Below, piece after piece: positions 56,194 through 64,000 of a stretch of 64,000 nt of DNA (its first letter is position 1; every line of letters starts with the position of its first letter). Below the pieces are notes generated by a model. It saw only the letters and a list, made by a program, of their open reading frames with translations, searched no databases and was not told the origin of the DNA. A program made the translations under genes and the position numbers. Source of the stretch: Cedecea neteri. GTDB lineage: Bacteria; Pseudomonadota; Gammaproteobacteria; Enterobacterales; Enterobacteriaceae. Where the stretch lies: the NCBI RefSeq assembly GCF_000758325.1, contig NZ_CP009459.1:3720001-3784000 (forward strand), written 5' to 3'.

Positions 56194-58795
56194 AGCGAGA
56201 ATTAAAACGAAACGCCGGATTTCCCCTTTCTGGTTATTACCTGTTATTGCGTTACTGATTGCCGGCTGGCTGATCTGGACGACTTACCAGGAGCGCGGTA
56301 ACACCGTGACCATCGACTTTATCTCCGCCGACGGGATAGTTGCTGGCCGCACGCCCGTGCGCTACCAGGGCGTTGAAGTGGGTACCGTGCAAAACATCAG
56401 CCTGAGCGATGACCTGCGTAAAATCGAAGTCAAAGTCAGCATCAAAAGCGATATGAAGGATGCACTGCGGGAAGACACGCAATTCTGGCTGGTGACGCCG
56501 AAGGCTTCCCTCGCCGGAGTATCCGGGCTTGATGCCCTGGTGGGCGGGAACTACATCGGCATGATGCCGGGTAAAGGCGAGCCGCGAGACCATTTTACCG
56601 CCCTCGATACCCAACCTAAATATCGTCTGGATAACGGCGAGCTGATGATTCACCTCCACGCCCCGGATTTAGGCTCCCTTAACAGCGGGTCGCTGGTCTA
56701 TTTCCGCAAAATTCCGGTTGGCCGCGTGTATGACTATGCCATCAATAAGAACAAGCAGGGCGTCACTGTCGACGTGCTTATCGATCGCCGCTTTACCAGC
56801 CTGGTGAAAAAAGGCAGTCGTTTCTGGAATGTGTCCGGGGTGAAGGCCGATGTTGGCCTGAGTGGAGCTAAAGTTCAGCTAGAAAGCCTGGCGGCCCTGG
56901 TTAATGGCGCTATTGCTTTCGATTCACCTGACGATTCAGAACCGGCCAAAGCGGATGATGAATTCGGCCTGTACGAAGACCTGGCACACAGCCAGCGCGG
57001 CGTCATTATTAACCTCGATCTCCCGAGCGGGGATGGCCTCAAAGCAGGATCAACTAAGTTGATGTATCAGGGGCTGGAGGTGGGTTCTCTCACTAAGTTA
57101 AACCTCAATCAAGGCGGTGCCGTCACAGGGGAAATGACCGTTGACCCCGGCGTGGTTAGCCTGATGCGTAGCGGCACGCGTATAGAACTCCGTAGCCCAA
57201 AAATCTCGCTGGATAATCCGAGCATCAGCACGTTACTGACGGGCAGCACCTTTGAACTTGTGCCGGGTGACGGCGAGCCGCAGGATCGCTTCACCGTGGT
57301 CTCCAGCGATCAAACTCCGCTCCAGCAGCCGAATGTGCTAACGCTTTCGCTGACGGCCCCTGAAAGCTACGGCATTGATGCCGGGCAACCGATTATCCTG
57401 CACGGGATACAAATCGGCCAGGTTGTGGCGCGAGAACTTTCAGCGAAAGGCGTCACGTTCTCCGTCGCCATTGAACCGCAATACCGCCATCTCCTTCAGG
57501 GCGACAGTAAATTCGTGGTCAACAGCCGCATTGATGTGAAGCTTGGCATGGACGGCGTGGAATTCCTGGGTGCCAGCGCTAACGAATGGGTCAACGGTGG
57601 TATACGCGTGCTGCCGGGCAGCAAAGGCGAGATGAAAAGCAGTTATCCGCTCTACGCCAACCTGGAAAAAGCGATTGAAAACAGCCTGAGCGACATCCCG
57701 ACCACCACGCTGACGCTGACGGCCTCCAGCCTGCCTGATATCCAGACCGGCTCCGTGGTGCTGTACCGCAAATTCCAGGTAGGCGAAATCATCGCCATCC
57801 GCCCTCGCGCCGATAACTTTGATATTGATGTTCACATCAAGCCGGAATACCGCAAGTTGCTGACGCCAAACACCGTATTTTGGGCTGAAGGCGGCGCGAA
57901 AGTTCAGCTTAACGGCAGCGGGTTAACGGTGCAGGCCTCGCCGCTCTCTCGTGCGCTCAAAGGAGCCATCAGCTTTGACAACATGACCGGCGCCAGCGTC
58001 GGGCAGGTAAAAGGTGAGAAACGCGTACTTTACGCCTCTGAAACCGCGGCAAGAGCGGTGGGCAGCCAGATAACGCTGCACACGTTCGATGCAGGGAAAC
58101 TTTCCGCCGGGATGCCAATTCGTTATCTGGGCATTGATATCGGCCAGCTCGAGTCGCTGAACCTGACGCAATCCCGCAACGAAGTGGAAGCGAAAGCAGT
58201 ACTTTATCCTGAGTATGTGTCTACCTTCGCACGCGCCGGCACCCGCTTCTCCGTTGTCACACCGCAGATCTCTGCGGCGGGCGTCGATCATCTGGATACC
58301 ATCCTCCAGCCTTACATCAACGTTGAGCCGGGCAGAGGCGACCCGCGCCGCGACTTCGAGCTGCAGGAAGCGTCAATTACCGACTCCCGTTACTCCGACG
58401 GGCTGAACATCGTGCTGGAAGTGCCTGAAGCCGGATCGCTGAGCATCGGCACGCCGGTTCTCTTCCGTGGGATTGAAGTCGGCACGGTTACGGGTATGAC
58501 GCTGGGCAATCTCTCTGACCGTGTGATGGTCGGCCTGCGCATCAGCAAGCGTTACCAGCATCTGGTTCGGGACAACTCCGTCTTCTGGCTGGCTTCCGGC
58601 TACAGCCTCGACTTTGGCTTAACAGGCGGCGTGGTGAAAACCGGGACCTTTAATCAGTTTATTCGCGGTGGCATTGCGTTTGCGACGCCGCCGGGAATCC
58701 CGCTTTCCCCTAAAGCAGAGGCCGGAAAACACTTCCTGCTGTTGGAAAGTGAGCCGAAAGAGTGGCGTCAATGGGGCACCGCCCTGCCTCGCTAA
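56162..58795 (+). CDS. letB: LetB (YebT), seven-MCE-domain periplasmic lipid tunnel
   Basis: LetB forms a hexameric tube of stacked MCE rings linking the inner membrane to the outer membrane for lipid passage. The start at 56162 gives 877 residues, the E. coli length, with [20 protein letters not shown]. One membrane anchor (about 23-42) is followed by seven MCE repeats, each recognisable by phrases such as [75 protein letters not shown] and [12 protein letters not shown]. It overlaps letA. Confidence 0.96.
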   Translation: MSQETPASPTEARIKTKRRISPFWLLPVIALLIAGWLIWTTYQERGNTVTIDFISADGIVAGRTPVRYQGVEVGTVQNISLSDDLRKIEVKVSIKSDMKDALREDTQFWLVTPKASLAGVSGLDALVGGNYIGMMPGKGEPRDHFTALDTQPKYRLDNGELMIHLHAPDLGSLNSGSLVYFRKIPVGRVYDYAINKNKQGVTVDVLIDRRFTSLVKKGSRFWNVSGVKADVGLSGAKVQLESLAALVNGAIAFDSPDDSEPAKADDEFGLYEDLAHSQRGVIINLDLPSGDGLKAGSTKLMYQGLEVGSLTKLNLNQGGAVTGEMTVDPGVVSLMRSGTRIELRSPKISLDNPSISTLLTGSTFELVPGDGEPQDRFTVVSSDQTPLQQPNVLTLSLTAPESYGIDAGQPIILHGIQIGQVVARELSAKGVTFSVAIEPQYRHLLQGDSKFVVNSRIDVKLGMDGVEFLGASANEWVNGGIRVLPGSKGEMKSSYPLYANLEKAIENSLSDIPTTTLTLTASSLPDIQTGSVVLYRKFQVGEIIAIRPRADNFDIDVHIKPEYRKLLTPNTVFWAEGGAKVQLNGSGLTVQASPLSRALKGAISFDNMTGASVGQVKGEKRVLYASETAARAVGSQITLHTFDAGKLSAGMPIRYLGIDIGQLESLNLTQSRNEVEAKAVLYPEYVSTFARAGTRFSVVTPQISAAGVDHLDTILQPYINVEPGRGDPRRDFELQEASITDSRYSDGLNIVLEVPEAGSLSIGTPVLFRGIEVGTVTGMTLGNLSDRVMVGLRISKRYQHLVRDNSVFWLASGYSLDFGLTGGVVKTGTFNQFIRGGIAFATPPGIPLSPKAEAGKHFLLLESEPKEWRQWGTALPR

Positions 58796-58843
58796 ACCAG
58801 GAGCCCGGGCGGTACGTCGCCCGGGTAATTCCGTGTTAAACTG

Positions 58844-58872
58844 CGCCCCTTAATTTTTTCAGGGGCGTTTTT
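58844..58872 (+). promoter_or_regulatory. hairpin enclosing the rsmF ribosome site
   Basis: CGCCCCT (58844-58850) and AGGGGCG (58861-58867) are perfect 7-bp arms around a T-rich loop, followed by TTTTTC and then the rsmF ATG at 58874. The only Shine-Dalgarno-like sequence, AGGGG, is inside the right arm. The shape is also that of an intrinsic terminator for letB. Confidence 0.6.
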
Positions 58873-58873
58873 C

Positions 58874-60322
58874 ATGGCTCAATCGACTGCCGTTTATCTT
58901 CCTCAACCTTTTCTCGACGCGATTCGTGACGCACTCCCCGCCGACCAGACACTGGAAAGCTTTATCGAATACTGCCAGCAGCCGCTGCGCCGCAGCCTGC
59001 GCGTCAATACGCTGAAGATATCCGTGGCTGACTTTCTGACGCTCGTCGCGCCTTATAACTGGCGTTTAACGCCGGTACCGTGGTGCAACGAGGGTTTCTG
59101 GATTGAACGTGAAGATGAAGAAAGCCTGCCGCTGGGCAGCACCGCAGAGCATTTGAGCGGCCTGTTCTATATTCAGGAAGCCAGTTCAATGCTGCCCGTT
59201 GCCGCGCTGTTTGCTGACGGCAACCAGCCGCAGCGAGTGATGGACGTTGCCGCCGCACCGGGCTCAAAAACAACCCAGATTGCCGCCCGCATGAATAACG
59301 CCGGCGCAATTCTTGCCAATGAATATTCCGCCAGCCGGGTAAAAGTCCTGCATGCCAACATCAGCCGCTGTGGGATCAGCAACGTGGCGCTGACGCATTT
59401 TGATGGACGCGTATTCGGTGCCGCCCTGCCGGAATCCTTCGACGCCATTCTGCTGGACGCCCCCTGCTCCGGTGAAGGTGTGGTGCGAAAAGATCCTGAT
59501 GCGCTGCGCAACTGGTCGCCTGAAAGTACAGCTGAAATTGCCGGAACCCAGCGCGAATTGATCGAGAGTGCTTTTCATGCACTCAGACCTGGCGGGACGC
59601 TGGTCTACTCGACCTGCACGCTGAATCGCCAGGAAAACCAGGATGTCTGCCAATGGCTGCTGGATACCTGGCCGGACGCGGGAGAAATAGCCCCCCTGAA
59701 TGAACTTTTCCCGGAAGCCGATCGTGCGCTGACTCCGGAAGGTTTCCTGCACGTATTCCCGCAGATTTATGACTGTGAAGGCTTCTTCGTTGCGCGCTTG
59801 CGCAAAACGGCCTCTATCGAACCGCTGCCGGCTCCGGGCTATAAAGTCGGGAAATTCCCCTTCGCGCCGATGAAAGGCAAAGCCGCTGTCGAACTGACCG
59901 CCGCGGCGGCAAAATCGGGCCTGACCTGGGGCAATGAGCTGAGCTTATGGCAGCGGGACAAAGAAATCTGGCTGTTCCCAACTGAGATTGAGCCGCTTAT
60001 CGGTAAAGTGCGTTTTTCTCGCATTGGCCTGAAGCTCGCCGAACAGCATAACAAAGGTTTCCGCTGGCAGCATGAAGCCGTGGTTTCTCTGGTCAAAAGT
60101 GACAACCCACTTTGCTTCCCGCTGACCGAGGCCGAAGCCGAGGAGTGGTATCGTGGGCGGGATATCTATCCAGAAGTGACACCGTCACGAGATGAAGTGA
60201 TTGTCACTTTTCAGGGGCAACCGCTCGGCCTGGCGCGCAAAGTTGGCTCACGCCTTAAGAACAGCTATCCAAGGGAATTAGTGCGCGACGGCAAGCTTTT
60301 CGCCGCCCCGCAGGCTGGCTAA
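58874..60322 (+). CDS. rsmF: 16S rRNA (cytosine1407-C5)-methyltransferase
   Basis: RsmF (YebU) methylates C1407 of 16S rRNA in the 30S subunit. It has 482 residues (E. coli 479). The SAM site is [19 protein letters not shown] (123-141). Both cysteines needed in m5C enzymes are present: C198 in [10 protein letters not shown] and C248 in [10 protein letters not shown]-terminal PUA-like region follows (YRWQHEAVV-like block near 390-402). A hairpin that holds its ribosome site ends six bases before the ATG. Confidence 0.95.
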   Translation: MAQSTAVYLPQPFLDAIRDALPADQTLESFIEYCQQPLRRSLRVNTLKISVADFLTLVAPYNWRLTPVPWCNEGFWIEREDEESLPLGSTAEHLSGLFYIQEASSMLPVAALFADGNQPQRVMDVAAAPGSKTTQIAARMNNAGAILANEYSASRVKVLHANISRCGISNVALTHFDGRVFGAALPESFDAILLDAPCSGEGVVRKDPDALRNWSPESTAEIAGTQRELIESAFHALRPGGTLVYSTCTLNRQENQDVCQWLLDTWPDAGEIAPLNELFPEADRALTPEGFLHVFPQIYDCEGFFVARLRKTASIEPLPAPGYKVGKFPFAPMKGKAAVELTAAAAKSGLTWGNELSLWQRDKEIWLFPTEIEPLIGKVRFSRIGLKLAEQHNKGFRWQHEAVVSLVKSDNPLCFPLTEAEAEEWYRGRDIYPEVTPSRDEVIVTFQGQPLGLARKVGSRLKNSYPRELVRDGKLFAAPQAG

Positions 60323-60427
60323 AAAAATAAGCACTTTTTAAGTTGGCAATTTGTGCTGCCTTGACTACGCTGAAATTGGAATGACCCACTGGTCATACCA
60401 CCTGCCGCAGATAACAAGGAGCCAAAA

Positions 60428-60667
60428 ATGACAAAGACCAACGTTCGGATCGGCATCTTCGAGATCGATGATGCCGAATTACACGGTGAACAACAGGGGG
60501 ATCGAACGTTAAGCATTCCCTGCAAGTCCGACCCTGACCTGTGCATGCAGTTGGATGCCTGGGATGGGGCAACTTCTATCCCCGCCGTACTGGACGGCGA
60601 ACATTCCGTACTTTACCTGCAGCATTACGATCGCCAGCGCGATGCCTGGGTTATGCGCCTTGCATAA
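60428..60667 (+). CDS. yebV: YebV family protein
   Basis: This small acidic protein of 79 residues (E. coli 78) belongs to DUF1480. The sequence carries IPCKSDPDLCMQLDAWDG and SVLYLQHYDRQRDAW, with two cysteines. Function is unknown; the E. coli gene is linked to RpoS control. The ATG follows AAGGAGCCAAAA. Confidence 0.92.
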   Translation: MTKTNVRIGIFEIDDAELHGEQQGDRTLSIPCKSDPDLCMQLDAWDGATSIPAVLDGEHSVLYLQHYDRQRDAWVMRLA

Positions 60668-60674
60668 TTCAAGA

Positions 60675-60704
60675 TGAACCCGTCCCTGAGACGGGTTAAT
60701 TATT
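60675..60704 (+). terminator. terminator after yebV
   Basis: AACCCGT, loop CCCTGAG, ACGGGTT is followed by AATTATTT, ten bases after the yebV stop. Confidence 0.6.
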
Positions 60705-60763
60705 TCCCCCAATCCCTTATGCTCCCCTACACTTAAACCAAACGAAGCGGTTCTGAGGCGCTA

Positions 60764-60955
60764 ATGTTTGCTTTGGTTTTATTTATTTGTTACCTGGACG
60801 GCGGCTGCGACGAACTGGTGCTGGAAGTCTTCACCAGCGAACGTCAGTGTCTGAGTGCAATGAGCGAACAGCGGATGCGCCACGGCGGCTGTTACCCGGT
60901 GGAAGCATTTATCGATGGGTTCTGGCGGCCTGCCCAGGAGTACAGCGACTTCTGA
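60764..60955 (+). CDS. yebW: YebW family protein (DUF1482)
   Basis: This 63-residue protein (same as E. coli) has an N-terminal hydrophobic stretch (MFALVLFICYLDGGCDELVL) and conserved cysteines. E. coli YebW is in the RpoS regulon, and its role is unknown. It converges on the GNAT gene. In E. coli pphA follows; here foreign DNA does. Confidence 0.9.
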   Translation: MFALVLFICYLDGGCDELVLEVFTSERQCLSAMSEQRMRHGGCYPVEAFIDGFWRPAQEYSDF

Positions 60956-60971
60956 GCAAGGCCTGGCGAGA

Positions 60972-61505
60972 TTAGCGATTGTTCGGGCGAAGGAACATTC
61001 TTATTTGCTTCCCGTGGTACTCAACGTAGTGCTGGAAAGCAAAACCGAAGCGCTCTGCCAGGCCAATAGAACGCTGATTATCGTCATCAATGATGCAGCA
61101 TACCGGCCCGCTGAAATTGTCATCCGCCCAACTTAACACCGCGCTGAGCGCCTCCGCCGCATAGCCTTTACCGTGTACCGCAGGAATAAGCGACCAGCCT
61201 GCCTCCGGATGTACCAAAGCCGGGGTGAGATTCCGTTTAGCTTCCTGGAAACCAAACGACCCCACGAATCGCCCACTCTGTTTTTCAAACAGCGCCCAGT
61301 AACCGTAGCCCAGCGCCTGCCAGTGACCAATATAACGCATCAGGCGCGCCCAGCTCATTTCACCATCCTGCGGTTTTCCGCCGCCGATAAACTTCACCAT
61401 CTCCGGATCGGACCAACAGGCAACCAGCGCCTCATAGTCGTCCAGCGTAAAGTGGCGCAGGATCAGGCGTTCCGTTTCAAGACGTGGGGCTTCAGTAATC
61501 ATCAT
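60972..61505 (-). CDS. GNAT family N-acetyltransferase (RimJ-like)
   Basis: This 177-residue acetyltransferase of the Acetyltransf_3 type opens with APRLETERLILRHFTLDDYE, typical of the RimJ/RimL group. It contains the acetyl-CoA loop in IPAVHGKGYAAEALSAVL (Q/R-x-x-G-x-G/A variant GKGYA) and a later NQRSIGLAERFGF. The acceptor is unknown and may be a protein N-terminus or a small molecule. It sits at the boundary between the conserved yebVW block and IS debris. Confidence 0.83.
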   Translation of the reverse strand: MMITEAPRLETERLILRHFTLDDYEALVACWSDPEMVKFIGGGKPQDGEMSWARLMRYIGHWQALGYGYWALFEKQSGRFVGSFGFQEAKRNLTPALVHPEAGWSLIPAVHGKGYAAEALSAVLSWADDNFSGPVCCIIDDDNQRSIGLAERFGFAFQHYVEYHGKQIRMFLRPNNR

Positions 61506-61640
61506 GACTCCGCTCAGTATTACTCTTGTAGTCGTTGTTTAAGGCCGGATTTGCAGGCGTAAATGATAGCGCCCTGTTGTAAAGATCGTCGTATTAATAA
61601 AATTTTGCACCCATTTTCACAAGTCACACTTCTCATTAAC

Positions 61641-61799
61641 GTCTTTAAGGACCAGCATTTTCAGTGAGACATCAGTCTATTGGCAGCAGGCTGGGCTGTA
61701 AATATGGCATCAGATATCGTGAGTTGCAGGAGATATTGACAACACTCAGCGTGAATGTCGATCACACCAACTTTTATCGCTCGGTTAAGCATATGCGCC
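61641..61799 (+). pseudogene. IS6-family transposase, N-terminal relic
   Basis: Read across one frameshift, the plus strand gives FKDQHFQ-stop-DIS then YGIRYRELQEILTTLSVNVD and HTNFYRSV. This matches the start of IS6/IS26-type transposases (FKGRHFQRDIILWAVRWY, YGISYRELQEMLAERGVNVD, HSTIYRWV). A stop codon, a frameshift and the missing DDE domain make it a dead fragment. It is cut off by IS3-family sequence near 61800. Confidence 0.6.
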
Positions 61800-61836
61800 A
61801 GTGGGCTGCCCTCATGCCCGTAGAAAAATTCTGCCC

Positions 61837-62760
61837 TCACAACCAAGTCTGTCCGAAGGCCTCCGGACTGATGCCGCCAGGATGATAGTGGTGCCAATAC
61901 CGGTTGTAGAGCACTTCAATATAATCGAAGATATCGACGCGGGTCAGATCTCGGGTTTTATATATACGTCTTCTGATTCGCTCTTTTTTCAGCAAACTAA
62001 AGAACGTTTCGGCCACGCCATTATCCCAGCAGTTGCCACGTCGACTCATGCTCGTGGCCCGGTTGTCGGCCCGGCAGTAGCGCTTCCAGCCATCGCTGCC
62101 GTAGTGGTGTCCCTGGTCGGAGTGCACGATAACCTATCTGTCGGATTTACTTTGCCAGACCGCCATTATCAGCGCATCAAACGCCAGTTAGCGTGAGAGA
62201 GTGGTTTTCCTCGACCAGCCCACCACGTTACGGCCGAAGAGAACGGAAATCATTGCTGGATAAAACCAGCCCTGTCAGGTTCGGATATAGTTAATGTCGG
62301 TAGCCCAGACCTGATTTTCCCGAACAACGGTAAAATGCCCCTGCACGCAACCTGGGGCAACTACTGAAGGTCGGCCAGCGATACGAGATGGTGCTTTATA
62401 GCCGCGTACGCCTTTAATCCGGTTCAGTTGTAATGTACGGCTCACCCGTTTTTTACCGCAGGTTTCCCCTATTTCATTCAGGTCGGCACGAACCAGTCGC
62501 TCCCCGTATACGCCTCTACTCAGTGAACAGGAGTCACGGATAAGAATCAGCAGACGCTGGTTATCTTTTATCACGTGCAGAGACCGGGCTATGTAGCCAT
62601 GCGTATAACGCGGCCCGGACGACATTCAGTACTCGACACATCGTCAACAGACCCCATACGGTACGGTGTTCATTGTCAAAATGGCACTTTAGTCGTTCAC
62701 CCTTACAAAGTACCTCACAACCTTTTTCAGAATATCCCGTTCTTCTTCGGTACACTTCAG
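61837..62760 (-). pseudogene. IS3-family transposase OrfB, broken
   Basis: The pieces in order are: MCRVLNVVRAALYAWLHSPV (near 62640), DNQRLLILIRDSCSLSRGVYGE to NQVWATDINYIRT with the first catalytic Asp (62275-62580, another frame), then HSDQGHHYGSDGW with the second Asp and RRGNCWDNGVAETFFSLLKK with the Glu (61837-62127). The order follows the rve/DDE layout. About 40 residues between the first two Asp positions are scrambled by stops, so no active enzyme can be made. Confidence 0.75.
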
Positions 62761-62961
62761 CTGCGACCGTATTTTCTGGATCTAGGTTTTGGCTTCGAGT
62801 AAACCCCGGGCATCATGCTCGCAGTCACCTGGTTTGATAACACCTGGCCACTTAAAGAGGCTATGTGCAGAAACGATGAGTTGGTCAAATCTTTCGGCAA
62901 TGTAATAACCGTGTTCCGGTGTTTAATGGACTGCGTCTTCCATAAATTCAGGAGTAAATCA
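62689..62961 (-). pseudogene. IS3-family OrfA, broken
   Basis: One frame with two stop codons gives TPEFMEDAVH, then FDQLIVSAHSLFKWPGVIKP and IRSQLKCTEEERDILKKVVR ending VRYFVRVND. This is the helix-turn-helix and leucine-zipper protein of IS3-type elements (pattern YTPEFKEDAV and EEERDILKKAARYFA). It ends just before the OrfB relic. Confidence 0.7.
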
Positions 62962-63067
62962 TGGTGTGATCATATGCTCAAACTATAGGGCAAGATCGTC
63001 TACCAGGATGGGCTCAGTCCAACTCACCTACTCTCGTCGACACTAATTGTGGGTAAGCTCAGCTTAC

Positions 63068-63193
63068 ATGTTCCCCATTAGTTCTTACACTTTTGATATA
63101 ATCAGAAAAATACACAAAATTTTAGAACTGTGGAATAAATCACGATATGGTTATTCTTATTTTGATGAGTATAAGGACTTTCATGGGGTATGA
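63068..63193 (+). CDS. unrecognised 41-codon ORF in AT-rich DNA
   Basis: ATG 63068 to TGA 63191-63193. It contains FDIIRKIHKILELWNKSRYG and then YSYFDEYKDFHGV. The aromatic, amphipathic composition looks protein-like, but I know no homologue. The frame is open upstream to 63047, so it may be the tail of a lost gene. The ribosome site is weak. Otherwise 62966-63386 shows only AT-rich sequence with no convincing gene. Confidence 0.25.
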   Translation: MFPISSYTFDIIRKIHKILELWNKSRYGYSYFDEYKDFHGV

Positions 63194-63386
63194 CCACGCC
63201 GCCTCTTACTTATTTAGAGTACTCCCTCAGAAAATGTATAGTTAAATTAATGGGTTAGATTCCTTTCGAAAACCAATAACTCTCCAACACGCATCCACTA
63301 ACCTGCTACTATCCTTTTAATATAGAAAAGTAGTAGTATTGAAAGACATATGATGAGATGGCATTTTTTAGGGGAAGGGGAAGGAT

Positions 63387-63659
63387 ATGAATAATTATAT
63401 TGTTTTCATTAAAGATAATGAGTCAAAAGTGCTCATGGCTGATCTTGTTACTCGTGAGTTGTCCAGAGATATGAAAGATAAGGGGTATACTAAATACCCA
63501 TATAAAATAGAAGCAGATAATGAAAAGGATGCCATTCAAAAGCTGAATAAACAAGGTCGCGACCATCTGAATGAGCTCTCCCAGTTTTCAGGTAGCATCT
63601 TTTTCTACTGTGCTGTCCTGGTCGTGGGTTTAGTGCTGGCATTTGTTTTTTATCGTTGA
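63387..63659 (+). CDS. small protein with one C-terminal membrane helix, unknown
   Basis: This 90-residue protein starts behind an excellent GGGGAAGGGGAAGGAT. The first 65 residues are charged and soluble (MNNYIVFIKDNESKVLMADL, then YPYKIEADNEKDAIQKLNKQ), and one helix ends the protein (about 67-88, SGSIFFYCAVLVVGLVLAFV). It has no secretion leader and no double-glycine motif. Base composition is much richer in AT than the chromosome. It converges on the exporter gene at the right edge, so an immunity protein for a microcin is conceivable, but nothing proves it. Confidence 0.65.
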   Translation: MNNYIVFIKDNESKVLMADLVTRELSRDMKDKGYTKYPYKIEADNEKDAIQKLNKQGRDHLNELSQFSGSIFFYCAVLVVGLVLAFVFYR

Positions 63660-63683
63660 ATAAATAAAATTATAGCGATGACC

Positions 63684-63726
63684 AAACCATGCACTGAATC
63701 TGTTTGACTGGTTGCAGGCATGGTTT
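63684..63726. terminator. hairpin between the 90-residue ORF and the exporter gene
   Basis: AAACCATGC (63684-63692) and GCATGGTTT (63718-63726) are perfect 9-bp arms around a 25-base loop, between convergent genes. Confidence 0.4.
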
Positions 63727-63758
63727 ATCCTCAGAATATCTCCGCTTTAATCATCGTT

Positions 63759-64000
63759 CTATGAAGGGGTATCAAATAAGTTCAGGGAAATGACTCTATC
63801 CGCCGATAAAATCGTGGTTTCTCTGTGTGCAATGATAACGCGAGTTATATTTAACATTTTGATTGCTTTGTTGACATAGTTTTCACTCTCACGATCCAGT
63901 GAGCTAGTGGCTTCATCCATGAATAAAATACCAGGTTTACGATAGAGAGCCCGAGCAATAAAAATGCGTTGTTTTTGTCCGCCCGACAGTCCTTCGCCAA
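63759..64000 (-). CDS. CvaB-like peptidase/ABC exporter of a microcin, C-terminus (partial)
   Basis: The minus-strand frame enters from the right edge and stops at TAG (63761-63759). The 80 residues visible are the end of an ABC ATPase: signature LSGGQKQRIFIARALYRKPG, Walker B GILFMDEATSSLD, and H-loop VIIAHRETT. The wording, especially QKQRIFIARALYRKPGILFM and ITRVIIAHRETT, is close to CvaB, the colicin V exporter with an N-terminal C39 peptidase that removes double-glycine leaders. The rest (ATPase start, membrane part, peptidase, and probably a CvaA-like partner) lies beyond the window. Confidence 0.8.
   Translation of the reverse strand, partial: GEGLSGGQKQRIFIARALYRKPGILFMDEATSSLDRESENYVNKAIKMLNITRVIIAHRETTILSADRVISLNLFDTPS

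Larger units (their letters stand above)
61830..62965 (-). mobile_element. degenerate IS3-family element
   Basis: Both reading frames of an IS3-family element are recognisable on the minus strand, with several stops, frameshifts and a deletion between the first and second catalytic Asp. The span of about 1.1 kb is near full length (about 1.25 kb). Terminal inverted repeats were not identified. It adjoins the IS6 relic, so the two are nested or abutting. Confidence 0.75.

Noticed and set aside
60956-61640. Search for the SdsR/RyeA small RNA pair and pphA expected after yebW
   Set aside because: No matching sequence was found. The interval holds a GNAT gene and IS debris instead.
62575-62802. 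Plus-strand frame of 75 codons within the IS3-family relic
   Set aside because: It runs antisense to the recognisable OrfA/OrfB pieces and has no independent support.
62966-63762. Search for a microcin precursor with a double-glycine leader
   Set aside because: No frame on either strand shows the leader pattern before a Gly-Gly. If a precursor exists it is outside the window.

Overview
The window looks like chromosomal DNA from a member of the Enterobacteriaceae that is neither Escherichia nor Salmonella, perhaps a Cedecea-, Enterobacter- or Kosakonia-like genus; the genus cannot be fixed from sequence alone. Most genes are clear orthologues of E. coli K-12 genes in E. coli-like order. Differences include a ferrioxamine-type receptor beside treA, a Salmonella-type second PBP3 next to rlmA, no hlyE/umuDC between ycgN and dsbB, and minE directly facing rnd. 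In E. coli the minE and rnd neighbourhoods lie far apart.

Layout. 1-7265: end of treA, a Fur-box siderophore receptor (foxA), ymgE, ycgR (flagellar brake, with a sigma-28 promoter), emtA, ldcA, cvrA. 7266-15197: an inverted REP-like pair, the dadA-dadX alanine catabolic operon, ycgB, fadR, nhaB, dsbB and a DUF333 lipoprotein. 15371-16624: a small accessory patch with a duplicated-motif aspartyl protease and the decayed tail of a phage integrase. 16651-21298: ycgN, ycgM, an MltB-like transglycosylase, ycgL and minCDE. 21439-32101: rnd, fadD (with a FadR operator), a Slp lipoprotein, tsaB, yoaA, yoaB, yoaH, pabB, nudL, sdaA. 32212-34172: an accessory divergent LysR-nitrilase module. 34503-43120: pdeD, yoaE (with a coupled upstream ORF), manXYZ, yobD, mntP (two MntR boxes plus a Mn riboswitch) and rlmA. 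43176-60955: PBP3 paralogue, cspC, yobF, MBL hydrolase, yebO, mgrB, yobH, kdgR, yebQ, htpX, prc, proQ, msrC, letA (yebS), letB (yebT), rsmF, yebV, yebW. 60972-64000: a GNAT gene, nested IS6- and IS3-family wrecks, then AT-rich foreign DNA with two unknown small ORFs and the C-terminus of a CvaB-like microcin/colicin V exporter running off the right edge.

Themes. Envelope biology dominates: three peptidoglycan hydrolases or carboxypeptidases (emtA, ldcA, the MltB-like gene), a second division transpeptidase, Prc, HtpX, the LetAB lipid-transport system and DsbB. Carbon metabolism is represented by manXYZ, dadAX, sdaA and by fadR with its target fadD. Manganese control appears at mntP and possibly yoaE, which encodes a TerC-family protein. 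MgrB, the PhoQ feedback inhibitor, is present as a 47-residue GTG-started gene.

The least ordinary stretches are the right edge (likely a class II microcin export locus), the dsbB-ycgN patch, the upstream ORFs overlapping foxA and yoaE, and the PBP3 paralogue whose SxN motif reads SSD. I found no tRNA, rRNA or CRISPR array.
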